Shown: positions 1 to 10,361 of the stretch, in pieces | Layout: the number at the start of each line of letters is the position of its first letter | Numbering within the stretch: position 1 is the stretch's first letter | Origin: Dactylorhiza incarnata | Taxonomy: Eukaryota > Streptophyta > Magnoliopsida > Asparagales > Orchidaceae | NCBI GenBank assembly: GCA_033032865.1 | Contig: JAWHQI010000001.1 | Location: 248,001-312,000, forward strand | Reading direction: 5' to 3' | DNA: 64,000 nucleotides | Made by a program: the position numbers and the translations under genes | Notes under the pieces: model-generated | Database searches by the model: none | Told to the model about the DNA's origin: nothing | What the model saw: only the letters and a program-made list of their open reading frames with translations

Positions 1-23
1 GTGAAAATGCCCAGTCCACTTCA

Positions 24-2206
24 ATGGACGGGGATGATCCAGAAATTGAGGATGAGGATTCCATGGAGGAGGCGTTTGATCCCTTAGCTGGTGGAGCTCT
101 CTCTTCAGACTATGGTGCGCCAGAACGACTGGGCTCAGTGGGTCAATTTGTTAAGCAGAGCGGTGCAGGTATATCTACACTAAACTGTGAGAGTCTATTG
201 ATGAATGATGCTTGCTTGATTAAGGGGAGTGGTATTGCGTCGAGGGTGGATGGGGGAATTATGGAGATGGAGGATGGAGGCATTCAATTGCAAGAGAATG
301 TCTGTGCTGTCTCTATGATTAATAATCCTTTATTTGGATCTGGGAACGTGCGGTGGTGACGGATGGGAGCAGGTCTGCAGGGCTTTGTTCTCGATCGGCC
401 AGGGAGCAATCCAGAGAACGTTGTCCTGACAAGGATAAGTTAACCAGGATTCATGGCTCGCCGGACATGGTTTCCAAAATGCAGAACAATGACCCTGTGC
501 CTCCAATGCGGGGTAATGCATTTGGTTCCTCGCGGTTTCAACGCCCGGCACCTGCTAGCGGAAGGACGAGTGCTTGGGCTCGGCTGCCACATCAACCACT
601 TAAATTAAAAGAAAATAAATCTACTTATGTTGATGCCGATAATATGGTGTGTATAGATGACGAGGTGGCTGAAGACTTCGTTTCACAATTTGACAGTGCA
701 TTAATTGGCAGGCTCTTAGGCCGTAAGCTACCCCCCTCATATTTTACAAAATGAGCTACGCCGCCGGTGGGATAGATTTGACACGTTCAACCTAACGGTG
801 GTGAATGCAGAATGCTTTATGTGTACGTTTGAGTCCACGGTGATTAGGGATGAAGTTCTGCTAAATGGACCATGGTTTATTAATGGCTACGTCTTGGGCC
901 TCTATGCTTGGACCCGGCGTTCCACCCATCAAAAGTCCCAGAGTTCTCTTCCCCAATATGGATTCGTTTGCCTGCGCTGCCATTGATGTTTTGGGACCCA
1001 AAGAATGTGAGCAGGATAGCTTCGATGGTAGGTGAGCCCCTGTGGGTTGATGGTGTGACGTTTTCTCTAGGTCGAATTGAGTATGTCAGGGTGTGCATGA
1101 AGCTGGATCTGGCAAAACCGCTTCAGACCGGTGTTTGGGCTCGCAGCAAATTTCAAAAATTCTATCAAAAAATTGAGTATGAGGGGCTTCCTATGCTTTG
1201 CTACCATTGTGGGTGCATTGGTCATAAGGCTGTCAACTACCTTGCTGAGCACCATGTCGTGGGTGGGAAAGCTTTACCGGACCGGGCTGTTACCGACCGT
1301 CCCCCCAAAACTTGGCCTCACGAGGGCACAGTGGGTGCAGGCCTTATGGCCTCTAGCTCGAAGGCTGCAGTTCCAGATTCTAGGCCAGGAGTTTCGACTC
1401 ATGTGGGCAGCAAACCTGTTGTTGAAGCCTCCTCGATGGATGCCGCTGGCAATGAGAATTATGGACCGTGGGTCCTTGTTGAACGTAAAAAGAGAGTAGG
1501 GATACGTCCAGGTGGGGGCAGACATCAGGCAGAGAACTATGCTCAACTCGGTAATTGGGAGGGGAATAAGTTGTCAAACAGGGCAAGGCGTAGACTTAAT
1601 CGTAATAGTCGGCCAGGTGGATTAATGCATGAGGAGCAAATACAGCTCAAATCTAACAATTGGTCTGAGTCTCCTAATAAGGATCTTCAACCTCAAGAAA
1701 ATGCACATTTGGACATTCGAAATGATGACAATATCGGGGAGGATTTGGATCAGGGCAAGTTACACCTGGACTTACTTCAGCAACCTCTGGATAATCAGGC
1801 TATGCAAGATTGTCCGCTGGCTGGGGATGATGGGCCACTGGACCCATCTCATTCTGACTCTGAAAACCAAGCTCTAATTGTCTTAGATTCAGACATGGTT
1901 TTGCAAGGATCTATGGATGGTCTTATAACCTTATCCTCTCAGGTTGACCCTCAGTGGGCAACAATCCAGCTTGGCAAATTGGGAGGACGAGTGCCTGCAA
2001 AGCCTTGGCTAAAACCTGGGCCTAAAGGTCGAGACGCGGCTATAGTGGAGGTCGGTGCAAAGCTGGGCCGTTTTTTGGGTCAGCGTAGTAACCTCTTTAC
2101 TAAGGCAGCTAGGCTGGAGGCCTACAAAAGGAGAAATGCATCCAATACGAAAAACAGTGGGAGACCTAGATATCCAAGAGGCGGGGATGTTTCCCCATTC
2201 GGTTGA
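24..2206 (+). pseudogene. LINE-A ORF1: DUF4283/zinc-knuckle gag-like protein, frameshifted
   Basis: ORF1 of plant L1 elements encodes an RNA-binding protein of the retrotransposition particle. Three reading segments belong together: 353-754, a middle one read in the frame of 798-986, and 908-2206. The first ends in an LGRKLP motif at a C-run (731-736), where the frame shifts. The middle one carries the DUF4283 core (GPWFINGY). The frame shifts again near 908 and continues with FHPSKVPEF and a VWIRLPALPL-like strand. The zinc knuckle reads CYHCGCIGHKAVNY, so the last zinc-binding Cys is Tyr. The C-terminal 270 residues are low complexity, as is usual. The separate frame 24-359 is acidic and may be the N-terminal part. 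ORF2 starts 3 bp downstream. Confidence 0.85.
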
Positions 2207-2208
2207 TA

Positions 2209-4384
2209 ATGTCTAGCATCCTCTGGTGGAACTGTCGGGGGGTTCGGAAAAAGCTCTCATTATCTAAGGGATCTTATAACTCAGCATGACATTGGGCTTG
2301 TAGGGCTGTTGGAAACGAAGGTTGAAGAAATCTTGCGTTCGGAGGTGGACAGATTGGCTGGTAGGGGATGGGATTTCTATCATCAACCGGCTGTTGGGAA
2401 ATCTGGAGGTATTTTAATGCTTTGGAGGTCGAATAACATCCAATTTGAGGTCCTAGATGCTCGGCAACAATGGGTTGTGGGGTGGGCTACCCTCCCAGGC
2501 TTAGCTAAAAGTCTAGTGGCATTTGTCTATGCACAAAAGGAACTCCATTCTCGGCGAGAAATTTGGATGGCCTTTGAGGATTGGCTTGCTACCTCGGGTC
2601 CAGCAATTGTTGGAGGAGATTTTAATTGTATCCTGCGCTAGGAAGATAAGAAATGGGGTAGGCCATTCATTTACTCTGAGGGGGCCCAGGAGATGGAACA
2701 GGCGTTCATCTCTACGGACTTACAGGAAATTGGCTTTACTGGACCGCAATTTACTTGGTGCAATAATATGCCTGGAATACATAAAATTTTGGTACGCCTG
2801 GATCAGGTTTTGTTGAATTCTTTGGCACGCGATTCACTTCCCCTAGCTTGTGTGAGGCATTTGAATAGGGTAGGCTCGGATCACTGCCCTCTTCTCCTTC
2901 CTCTCAGGGTTAGCCCTGCTGTTAATCGGTCAAAATGGTTACGTTTTGAAGATTCATGGCTATCATACCCTGCGGCGCGTGGTGTTGTCCAGCGGAATTG
3001 GGTCCGGAATGATCAGGGCTCCGTGGCTTCTAACCTTAAGAGACGCGGCCAGCGCACACTGCGGGCTCTTTACTTCTGGAGTAAGCATAAGCTTGACAAT
3101 CTAAGCATGCATAAAGCCCGTTTGGAGAAAGAAATTGCAACCTTACAGGAGGAGTGCTTGGTGGACAGTCTTTCTGCGGATTTAACAAAGGAGCTCTTAG
3201 GCAAAGTTATGGATCTTTCTTCCACTCTAGGGAGGCTAAACACCTGGTGGCGCCAGCGGGCCAAGGTTAGGTGGATCTCTGAAGGTGACGCTAATACTAG
3301 TTACTTTCACTCAATGGCTACTGCCAGGCACAGGGAAAACAGAATTTCCCATGTGGAAATTTCTGCCTCAGAGATCTCTGAGGACCCGACTTTCATTGAA
3401 GAAACCTTCCTCCAATTCTATGATCAAAAATGGAAATGTGACTCACCGGTGCTGTCCAATTGGCCCTCCTTGGATCACCTAGCTACTATTGTACCTAATG
3501 TGGAGGCGGAGCTGACCCGTGAGGTTACTGATGAGGAAATCTGGATGGTGGTCAAGGGCCTCAAGCCTAATAGGGCTCCTGGTTTGGATGGCCTGCTTGC
3601 CTCGTTCTTCCAGAGTTTCTGGGATATTGTTGGTCCTACTGTTCGCACTGCCATTAAGGATTTCTTTCGATCGGGTCAGATGCCTGCAGAATGGAAAGAG
3701 ACGGTGGTTGTTCTAATTCCTAAGGTTCCAATGCTGCCCGTCCGGAAAAATTCAGACCTATTAGCCTATGCCAAACAGTATATAAGATTGCAGCGAAATT
3801 ATTAGTGGACCGTCTTAAAGGGGTTCTACCCCTCCTCATCTCCAAAGAGCAGGGGGCGTTTATCCCGGGTCGGAGTATCTCGCATCAGTGTTTACTTGCC
3901 CAAGAGGCAGTAAACAAACTCCGTACGTCTACCTCGTCTGTTGGGATGTTGGCTGTTAAGGTAGATATGGAACAAGCTTATGATAAAATGAGTTGGCAAA
4001 CACTCAGGCAGGTTTTATCTCTTCTCCACTTTCCCGCTGCGTTTGCAAATTGGCTCCTGCATTATGTCCTATCGCCACGGTTTACGTTAGTCTTGAACGG
4101 CCAACGGACAAGATGGGTTGATGGCCATTGTGGGTTCCGTCAAGGTTGTCCATTATCCCCTTATCTCTTCATTTTGTGCTCCGAGTTATTATCTTTGGCC
4201 ATTCAACAGCGAGGGGAGGAGATTGGTTTCTCTATTTCACCAGGGGGCACACGTTTAACTCACCTCCTGTATGCAGATGATGTGCTTGTATTTCTCAGTG
4301 GGATACCATCTGCAACACGATGTTGTGCTAAACTACTAGCTGATTACTGTGGCTGGACTGGGCAACGTGTCAATAAACCAAAAT
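2209..4384 (+). pseudogene. LINE-A ORF2, first part: AP-like endonuclease and reverse transcriptase core
   Basis: This is the target-nicking endonuclease and reverse transcriptase of the LINE. The ATG at 2209 opens with the ILWWNCRG endonuclease start, but a shift near 2255 moves the rest to another frame. There ETK, GDFN, FTW and GSDHCPL mark the endonuclease fold. A TAG at 2639-2641 follows GDFNCILR, and the same frame continues directly after it, so it is a single nonsense change. The RT begins around 3540 with an APGLDG motif. A second shift near 3728 leads into the frame of 3730-4392, which holds FIPGRSI, the QGCPLSPYLF motif and the catalytic HLLYADDV box near 4260-4285. The gene is cut at codon 'KPK' by the solo LTR and resumes at 5714. 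Confidence 0.93.
4380..4384. repeat. Left target-site duplication AAAAT of the solo LTR
   Basis: AAAAT immediately precedes the TGATG terminus and recurs at 5709-5713 immediately after CATCA. The length of 5 bp fits integrase-mediated insertion of an LTR element. Confidence 0.9.
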
Positions 4385-5708
4385 TGATGTAAACCGGATT
4401 CAGGGTTTTCAAAACTTATAATAATTTTTAAAAAAAATGATTTATTTTGTTATAAATATAATGAGGGTTTGAAAATATTTTATTTGAAAACTGGGGCCGA
4501 GTGTCCAAAGCAGAATTTTGAGCGTAAATCACCCTCAAACGTTTGAGCTTCACAAGATCGTTAGTCGTTATTCAAAGATGTTCTCTCGAACGCCTAACGA
4601 GATGAACCAAAGCGAGATCCGAGCGTCCACAAACAAAATTCACAAGTAATAATTTATGAAATAACGGTAACAGGAATAGGTCGAACGTTCGAGGCAAGCT
4701 TAGCAATATTTAATTGAGACGCATAAAATTAATATAATATTTTGGAGCACAGAAGGAGTGAATGTTACCCAGGCTAGAAGAGGCTCTTCCAAACCCGATC
4801 GTGGAAGGAGATCGTGTTAAGTGATCACGGGCTGTCAGAAGCTTGCTGTCGTCGATGACAACCCGATATAGGAGTCTTAACAGGTTCTTCAGTTGTAGAC
4901 CGGCGTTACCCACGAACTGGAAGAGCAAGGTCGTCTGCTGAAGGGAGGCGGTCACAGGGCTCCGAAGAGAGGCAACCGCCGGGCCTCTGCAGGCGGAGAA
5001 AGGGCTCTCGTGACGGAGACGATGAGTGCGAACAGGCGAGACTGGATCTGGTCGGGAGTCGACGCTGAATCTGGAGCGACGGCGGCGTCTGGACGGAGGT
5101 TCGTGCGCTGTTGTAGACGACGGGAGCACGAACGAGGATAACTACAGTAAGCTTACGGCCGGCAACCCAAGGAACGAAACGTGAATTCGTTCACTGGATT
5201 ATTCCGGGTCTCTCTTCTTCTTCCCGACCAACAACTTTAATAGGGGCAGCAAATTGATTTTCCAGAAATCTTAATATGGTAGCCAGTTTCCAATTTCAGT
5301 ATTTTTTCTAATTCTTCCAAATGTTTCTTTAGATGGCAGCCTCTGTAGTTATTTTCGAATTTTCCATTATTTGTTTCCAAAAAGCTTTTGTTGGCTGTCT
5401 TTTCCAAAAAGAGACTTCCTAACTTTGGGCTGAATCCAATATATTTTTATTATCTCCTAATAAAGTTTTTGACTTGATTTTCTTGAGTATTAATTTATGC
5501 ATCTTTAAATAAGTTAAGTTTGCCTCCTACGTCCTATCTATTCAAATTACCGGACCTTTTATTCAGGGTCTCACCGGGTGGTCAAACCGGTGAGCCGAAA
5601 CTCAAAATAACATCGGTGCAAGAAAAAGGGACAAAAAATAACAAATAATAAAATAAAACTGGCTCGTGATGGTATCACGCGTCTTTGGATGCGACAACGG
5701 TTGCATCA
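4385..5708 (-). mobile_element. Solo LTR inserted in LINE-A reverse transcriptase
   Basis: The insert begins TGATGTAAACCGG and ends ACGGTTGCATCA, an imperfect terminal inverted pair typical of LTR ends (TG...CA). It is flanked by a perfect 5-bp duplication AAAAT at 4380-4384 and 5709-5713. Removing the insert and one AAAAT restores the LINE frame (NKPKS). There is no internal region, so it is a solo LTR left by LTR-LTR recombination. Its ends resemble the LTRs at 30789-31591 and 34165-35537 (TGATGT start, GTTGCATCA end), so it probably belongs to the same gypsy family. Orientation is inferred from that likeness. The frame 4710-5129 on - is not treated as a gene. Confidence 0.93.
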
Positions 5709-5713
5709 AAAAT

Positions 5714-6830
5714 CAATGGTTCTTGCAAGCAAGTCCATGAAGCGTTGGTGTGCCTTCCGCATTGTTCGGGAGTTTGGGTTCAAGCAAGTCTACGAAATGG
5801 AGTATCTCGGGATTAAGCTTGCTCTCCGGAAACTCATTAAAAGTGACTTTACTAATTTAAATATGCGGTGGTGTGCTAAGATACGGCAATGGGGCAATCG
5901 TCATCTTTCTCTTGCAGGAAGGATTGCGCGGCTACGTTTTTCCTTTTTGGCTGCCCCGACATATGTTCTAGCTAGCTCATAGCCTGGTACCGCGTGCGAT
6001 ATTGGACTCGATTGAGAGGATGGCTAGGGCCTTTTTGTGGCAAAAGAGTCCTGCAAAGAAGGGGATGCATTACATTAATTGGGAATCCATCTGCTAGCCT
6101 GAAAAAAATGGGGGCCTTGGCCTACGTTCACTCCGGCTATGGGAAGGTCCGCTTCGTGCTCGAATTGCATGGGATGTTCTTCAACCATCCCCATCTCTTT
6201 TTCGAGAGATCATGCATTCTTAATATGGGAATAGAATGTGGGACGTCTCTACTAATCGGGTAGACTCTCCGGCATGGAAAATTGTCCAGCATGGCTTCTC
6301 TAGCCTATCGGGTATTACCCGGTGGTGTATCAGTAATGGACAGGGTGTGGATGCTTTAGAGGGCTGTTGGGCCCTAGACATGGTCTTCAACTGTTGGCCA
6401 ACCTATGTAGACTCGGGTTCTCTTGAGGGCTTCCGGGTTGCTGATCTTCTCACCGATCAGGGACAGTGGAATAGACAGTTGCTGGAACAATTCTTTGGAC
6501 CTGATCTTATTACCTTAATCGTGGACATCAACCCCAGGGTCGGTCCTGACCAAGTCGAGCTTTCTAGGCAGTTTAGTGGCCAAACAATCACATCACTAGC
6601 CTATGAGTATTTGGTGCAGCAGCCTACGTCGGACTCGAGCTGGTTGTGCAGGCTTCGGCTTCACCCAAGGGATAAGCTTTTTTGTTGGAGGCTGGATAGG
6701 GATGCCTACCAACAAGATGCTGGCTTAACAGAAGGGGGCTACTAGAGGAAACCGTATGCCCATGGGGTTGTAATATTCTGGAAAATAGAGACCACCTAAT
6801 CGAAAGTTGTGGATTGGTTGCTGCGGTTGG
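5714..6830 (+). pseudogene. LINE-A ORF2, second part: RT C-terminus and zf-RVT zinc-binding domain
   Basis: This continues the RT after the solo LTR: MEYLGIKLALRK, then WGNRHLSLAGR, the usual thumb/connection segment of plant LINE RT. Several frames are needed (5689-5982, 5994-6263, 6236-6745), showing at least three indels. Near 6640-6800 a zf-RVT domain can be read across frames: LRLHPRDKLFCWRL, then a Cys-Pro-Trp-Gly-Cys pair and DHLIESC. This domain normally lies between RT and RNase H in plant L1 elements. It cannot yield a functional protein. Confidence 0.85.
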
Positions 6831-7073
6831 AAGGGAACTCCTCCGATGGGGAAAGCGTATACCACTCGGGTGGAGCTGGAGCGAACTTCGCATGGCAGCG
6901 TTGCATGGTGGACCTGCTTCTCTTGAGGCAGTACGCCTCCTTTGCTATGTATTATACCAATGCTGGCGGGCTAGGAACGTGAAGATCCACAACAAGGAAT
7001 TCGGAACGCCTATTGTTCTGGCTGCTACTGTTTTGGAGAACTTAGCAATGTTTGATATTAGCCATAAATCAGG

Positions 7074-7625
7074 ATGTTGGGGTACCAACCAGCCCTCGAG
7101 GTTGTTTTGCCCAACCCATTGGTACCCCCACCGCTTGATTGGTTAAAAATTAATGTTGAAGGCTCTCTTCTTCCAAATCGACAAGCCGGTCTTGGGGTGG
7201 TTATCAGAAATGCGGCCGGCGAGGTGGTGATTGCAGCCGGCTTCTCTTGGACGCATTGGGACCCGGGCCATGTTGAACTGGAGGCAATTCTAGCCATTCA
7301 AAGAGTGACTCTTCCAACGGTAAAGGAGGCTAAAGGGATCATTATTGAAAGTGATGCTGCTAATATAATAAATTTCTGCCGCATTAATATCAAAAGGGAT
7401 GCTCGGCCTTCTTCATTGGAGGGGATGGATCTATCCTTTTTAATGGACTTTGCTGCGGTCACGTTTCAGCTAACTAGACGCGGGGCAAACAAAGTGGCGG
7501 ATCATTGTGCTAGGCTTGCTCATGATGGTGACTTCACTTGGGAGGCTGGGTTGGGGGGTGATAGTACCTTCACTGCCCTTGTTTTAGAAGACCGCTTAGG
7601 CCTTGGGGCTAATATTGTTGCTTAG
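7074..7625 (+). pseudogene. LINE-A ORF2, third part: RNase H (RVT_3) domain
   Basis: This 183-codon open stretch has the RVT_3/RNase H-like plan: WLKINVEGS, GLGVVIRNAAGEVV, a Glu strand (HVELEAILAIQ), IIIESDAANII, and a final RRGANKVADHCARLA. The first catalytic Asp of the family (usually NVDG) is Glu here. The other acidic positions (E, D, D) look kept. It is the best-preserved part of the element and is followed by the T-rich 3' tail. The tails called R1 and R2 in the array at 7756-22055 are 5'-truncated relatives of this domain. Confidence 0.88.
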
Positions 7626-7755
7626 TTTGAGTTAGATTTGTTTTTCTTTATATGTTATTTTCTTTTCTACGTATTCTTCTCTTTTGAATTTTAATGCAAT
7701 GGCATCCTTCAAGGAACCCAAAAACTCTCGGAATCGAAAAACTCTGGAGGACGAT
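7626..7755 (+). other. LINE-A 3' tail and junction to the array
   Basis: A T-rich tail runs to about 7705. It is followed by GGAACCCAAAAACTCTCGG (from 7710), which is antisense to a conserved 18S rRNA stretch (AGTTTTTGGGTTCC), and then by the first leader copy. The same 18S word sits at nearly every junction of the array. Confidence 0.6.
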
Positions 7756-8060
7756 TTTCATTTCTCTTGATCTCTCTTGGTTTACTAGTGAGAGAAGCTC
7801 TGCATGGTGGGAGGGGGCCAAAGGTCCTCTCCTCCCCCTCGGCGCTCAGGAGGAGGTGGTGATGACGCTAACAAGCGGTTCACTCGTGGCGATGGCGATG
7901 GGGTTGTGGAAGAAGTTGGCGGTTCGACAGCTGACCTTGGCAATGCGCTTGGCGTTGGCGACTCCAATTCGGGAGGTGGGTCTGCTTACCCCCAAGTTCG
8001 GCAAGTTCGGCAAGGTCGTTCGTCAAGGTCGTTCGTCGGGCAAGGGAGTTTGGCAATGCT
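7756..8060 (+). repeat. Unit 1 A+: LINE 5' leader, plus orientation
   Basis: It begins with the sequence around GAGAGAAGCTCTGCATGGTGG and ends at CCCAAGTTCGGCAAG. The same leader occurs inverted at 8596-8845 and in all other units. A relative precedes ORF1 of LINE-B (30475-30788 on -), which identifies it as LINE 5' sequence. Frames through it (for example 7804-8106) are G/S-rich and not supported as protein. Confidence 0.75.
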
Positions 8061-8595
8061 CGATGAAGGGCGATGTTGCAATGCGTCCTCTTATCCCAAA
8101 AGATGAGTGGGAGTCCCAGCATACGCACCCACTGCGGCGAGGTAAACCCCTTCAAAGAGAGCGGATTAAAGGCCAGCGTCCACACATCCAAGCCAATAAT
8201 GAAGTCGTTCATAAATCAGGGTCCGCCCATCAAAACATTATCACACGTCGTCACATCCATAAAAACACATGAAACAATCTGAGCTCACCATAGTGAGGGA
8301 AATGCCTCCCAACGTTGGCGTAGCTCGGAAAGAAGGTGCCAATATGGCACACGTTGGCCAAGAAGTTTTCCAACAAAGGACGCATCAAATTTCGCCAAAT
8401 TACAATCCACAATTTCATCATCCAAAAGAATATCCTGATCGTCCTCAATATCAGTTAACTTCTCGGTCTCCCCATACACATCCAAAGTCTGTTGAAGCCA
8501 AACAACGAGGTCGGGTCAGGCCAATTGGAGGGACGGCGCATCACAGTGCTGTTCTGCATCACTTGCGGCGGATCAAGGCCATCGGGCGAACGCCC
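8060..8595 (-). pseudogene. Unit 1 B: LINE ORF1 fragment with DUF4283
   Basis: Read on -, 8485-8285 gives DDQDILLDDEIVDC and VGKLLGQRVPYWH, and 8212-8071 gives FIIGLDVWTLAFNP and LPLIFWDK, the same order as in ORF1 of LINE-A and LINE-B. The fragment stops soon after IFWDK and is joined to an inverted leader (A+). It has a short gap and a frame change between the two frames. Units 2-4 keep GPWFINDFIIG in this position. No zinc knuckle is present. Confidence 0.85.
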
Positions 8596-8845
8596 TTGCG
8601 AACTTGGGGGTAACCAGACCCACCTCCCGATTGGGAGTCGCCAACGTCAGGCGCATTGTCAAGGCCAGTTGTCAAACCGCCAACTTCTTCCACAACCACG
8701 CCGCAACCGCCACGAGTGAACCGCCCGCTACTGCCATCACCACCTCCTCCCGAGCGTCAAGGGGGAGGAGAGGACCTTTGACCCCCTCCCACCATGCAGA
8801 GCTTCTCTCACTAGGAAACCAAGAGAGAGCGAAAGAGAAATGAAA
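8596..8845 (-). repeat. Unit 1 A-: LINE 5' leader, minus orientation
   Basis: This is the inverted partner of 7756-8060. On - it leads directly into the ORF1 fragment B, the natural LINE order. Upstream of it on - lies an RNase H tail, so a LINE 3' end is fused to a LINE 5' end. Confidence 0.75.
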
Positions 8846-8855
8846 ACCGTCCTGT

Positions 8856-8917
8856 AAAGTTTTTGGGTTCCGAGAGTTTTTGGGATCCATGGGGAGTATG
8901 GTCGCAAGGCTGAAACA
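8856..8917 (+). pseudogene. Short 18S rRNA piece at the R1/leader junction, unit 1
   Basis: AAAGTTTTTGGGTTCC, a repeated GAGTTTTTGGGATCC and GGAGTATGGTCGCAAGGCTGAAAC match the conserved 18S rRNA stretch just before the universal GAATTGACGG site. Counterparts: 11139-11207(-), 12311-12374(+), 14664-14730(-), 15818-15881(+), 18176-18241(-), 19359-19421(+), 21715-21777(-). Confidence 0.75.
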
Positions 8918-9140
8918 TAATGGATATCGAGCACAAAAATCTGCGACACGGTTCGCTTCCCGCGGGGCATGATGAAAGAGAACTTGTGTGAAATCCGAGA
9001 GGAACATAAGGTCCTGCGCCATGGTAGTGTTGTCGCCCCAACACCCGAGCCTGACGCAAGCTTGCCAATAATCGACTAAGTTTTTGCAGTCTCCTTCAAT
9101 GATGACACCATTAGCATTCATCATAGAAGGCATAATGAAC
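8900..9140 (-). pseudogene. Unit 1 R1-: 5'-truncated LINE RNase H tail, family 1
   Basis: Read on -, the frame 9133-8672 gives GVIIEGDCKNLVDYW and then FHHAPREANRVADFCAR. These are the third catalytic strand and the final helix motif of RVT_3-type RNase H. The N-terminal half of the domain is missing and replaced by the 18S piece at 9207-9353. The frame runs on without a stop into the leader, so an RNase H/leader fusion frame exists, probably by chance. Confidence 0.85.
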
Positions 9141-9206
9141 TATTTTTAGAGCGAAGAGAGCCAACAATTCAGCTCCACGCGGATCCCAGTGGGAATATTC
9201 TCAACT

Positions 9207-9353
9207 AGAGTTTTTGGGTTCCTTGAAAAGTATGGTCGCAAGGCTGAAACTTATAGGAATTGACGAAAGGGCACCACCAGGAGTGGAGTATGCGGCTTAA
9301 TTTGGCATAGCACGAGGAAACTTATCAGGTCCAAACATAGTAATGATTGACAG
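9207..9353 (+). pseudogene. 18S rRNA fragment, unit 1, plus orientation
   Basis: About 147 bp run from AGTTTTTGGGTTCC through TATGGTCGCAAGGCTGAAAC, a changed GAATTGACG, GGGCACCACCAGGAGTGGAG, GCGGCTTAATTTG and GAAACTTATCAGGTCC to ATTGACAG. This is recognisable plant 18S rRNA around the universal AAACTTAAAGGAATTGACGG site. Scattered substitutions show it is not functional rRNA. It lies between R1- and R2+. Confidence 0.92.
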
Positions 9354-9705
9354 ATCTAATAATGATTGATGGACGTGGCGTTATTATTGAAAGTGACTGT
9401 CGCTACGTCATTGATTTTTGCACTCGATGTATGTGTCGGGAGGCTTGGAGCGATGCCAGAATCTCTGACCAAGACTTCTCTTTCTTGGCGAACTTCCGCA
9501 TAGTGCTCTTTCACCTTGTCCCTCGTGATGTGAACCGTGCTGCAGATTTTTGTGCTAAATTTGCCAGATCTTGTTCTTTTATTCGGGAAACCTTTCAGTC
9601 GGTGAATTCAGAATTACTTGAAATAGTCAAGGATGATCTGAATGTTATTTCCTTTGTATTTCTTGGTCATTGGCCCTTTGTCATTCTTATTAGTAATGCT
9701 AATGC
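9354..9705 (+). pseudogene. Unit 1 R2+: 5'-truncated LINE RNase H tail, family 2
   Basis: The frame 9347-9772 gives GRGVIIESDCRYVIDFC and FHLVPRDVNRAADFCAKFA, the same half-domain as R1 but of a different LINE family. It starts exactly where the 18S piece ends. It continues into GNAIF-type 3' tail sequence ending TTTTCAAGGAA, followed by an 18S word and the start of L2 in the opposite direction. Confidence 0.85.
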
Positions 9706-9749
9706 AATTTTCAAGGAAACCAAAAACTTGGGGAGGCTCTTTTTTCTCT

Positions 9750-10345
9750 TGACCAAGACTTCTCTTTCTTGACAGACTTCAGCAGTTGGCGTGCTAGGGT
9801 TGTAAGCAGCGTTGTCTCCACGAAAAAGATTGTCCACATCCCCAACATCAGCATTCAACTGCGAACGATCCATGTCGACATCATATAAATGCCAGAATAG
9901 CGCAATACCTTGCGGTATAGTGGTTGAATCGGATCGATCCAGTCCGCCCTCGCGCCTTGTCGGACTAAGCGAAGTTCTCGATGTGCTTGGTTGAACGCCA
10001 CCTGCTTCTGCCGCCCTTATCGAGGGGACACCGAGCCCCACAATGAGGTCGGCGTTAACCCATGCCATTGCATAATGGGGATCAATCTCCATCCCCAGAG
10101 AGGGTGCAGTCAAGAGCTCGCCCCTACCAAGGAAATGCTCCCCGCCATCGTCCGTCGAGGGCTCGCCACCAAGGCTTTTCCGTCTAGCACCTTTGAAGCC
10201 ACCACCACTCGAGACCTTAAGCCCGCCATTACCACTCCCGCCGCCCTTGCTCGGAGGGGGAGAGGACCGCTGCCACCCTCCCACCATCCAAAGCTTCTCT
10301 CACTAGAAGTCAAGTGATAGAGAGAGAAATCAAGAGAAAAAAGAG
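9750..10345 (-). pseudogene. Unit 1 L2: leader and ORF1 start of LINE family 2
   Basis: The minus frame 10287-9667 begins with a leader related to A (ERSFGWWEGGSGPLPLRA against ERSSAWWEGAKGPLLPL). It continues as MAWVNADLIVGLGVPS, an acidic stretch (DVDMDRSQLNADVGDVDN) and KKSLPK. It is open across the whole piece in units 2-4 (173, 173 and 163 codons), which hints that it was the N-terminal part of ORF1 in the source LINE. It ends by running into antisense R2 sequence. Function beyond LINE origin is unknown. Confidence 0.65.
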
Positions 10346-10361
10346 CCTCCCCAAAGTTTTT

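Larger units (their letters stand above)
1..7705 (+). mobile_element. LINE-A: plant L1-type non-LTR retrotransposon, inactivated
   Basis: ORF1 (DUF4283 plus zinc knuckle) is followed by ORF2 (endonuclease, reverse transcriptase, zf-RVT, RNase H), the order found in plant L1 elements. The copy is close to full length but enters the window already inside its 5' part. Damage seen: two frameshifts in ORF1; a frameshift near 2255, a nonsense codon at 2639 and a frameshift near 3728 in ORF2; a solo LTR at 4385-5708; and further shifts after 5982. The RNase H frame stops at 7625, followed by a short T-rich 3' tail that runs into the repeat array near 7705. No terminal poly(A) or target duplication could be found, because the 3' end is fused to the array and the 5' end is outside the window. 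Confidence 0.93.

Noticed and set aside
4710..5129. Arg/Ser-rich protein on minus inside the solo LTR
   Set aside because: It lies in the GC-rich transcribed part of an LTR; no domain or match recognised.
7804..8106. Gly/Ser-rich proteins encoded by the leader copies
   Set aside because: Open frames in several phases of a GC-rich leader repeat, in both orientations; no domain seen.
9207..9353. A functional 18S rRNA gene
   Set aside because: Only ~147 bp of about 1.8 kb are present, with substitutions in conserved positions and LINE sequence on both sides.
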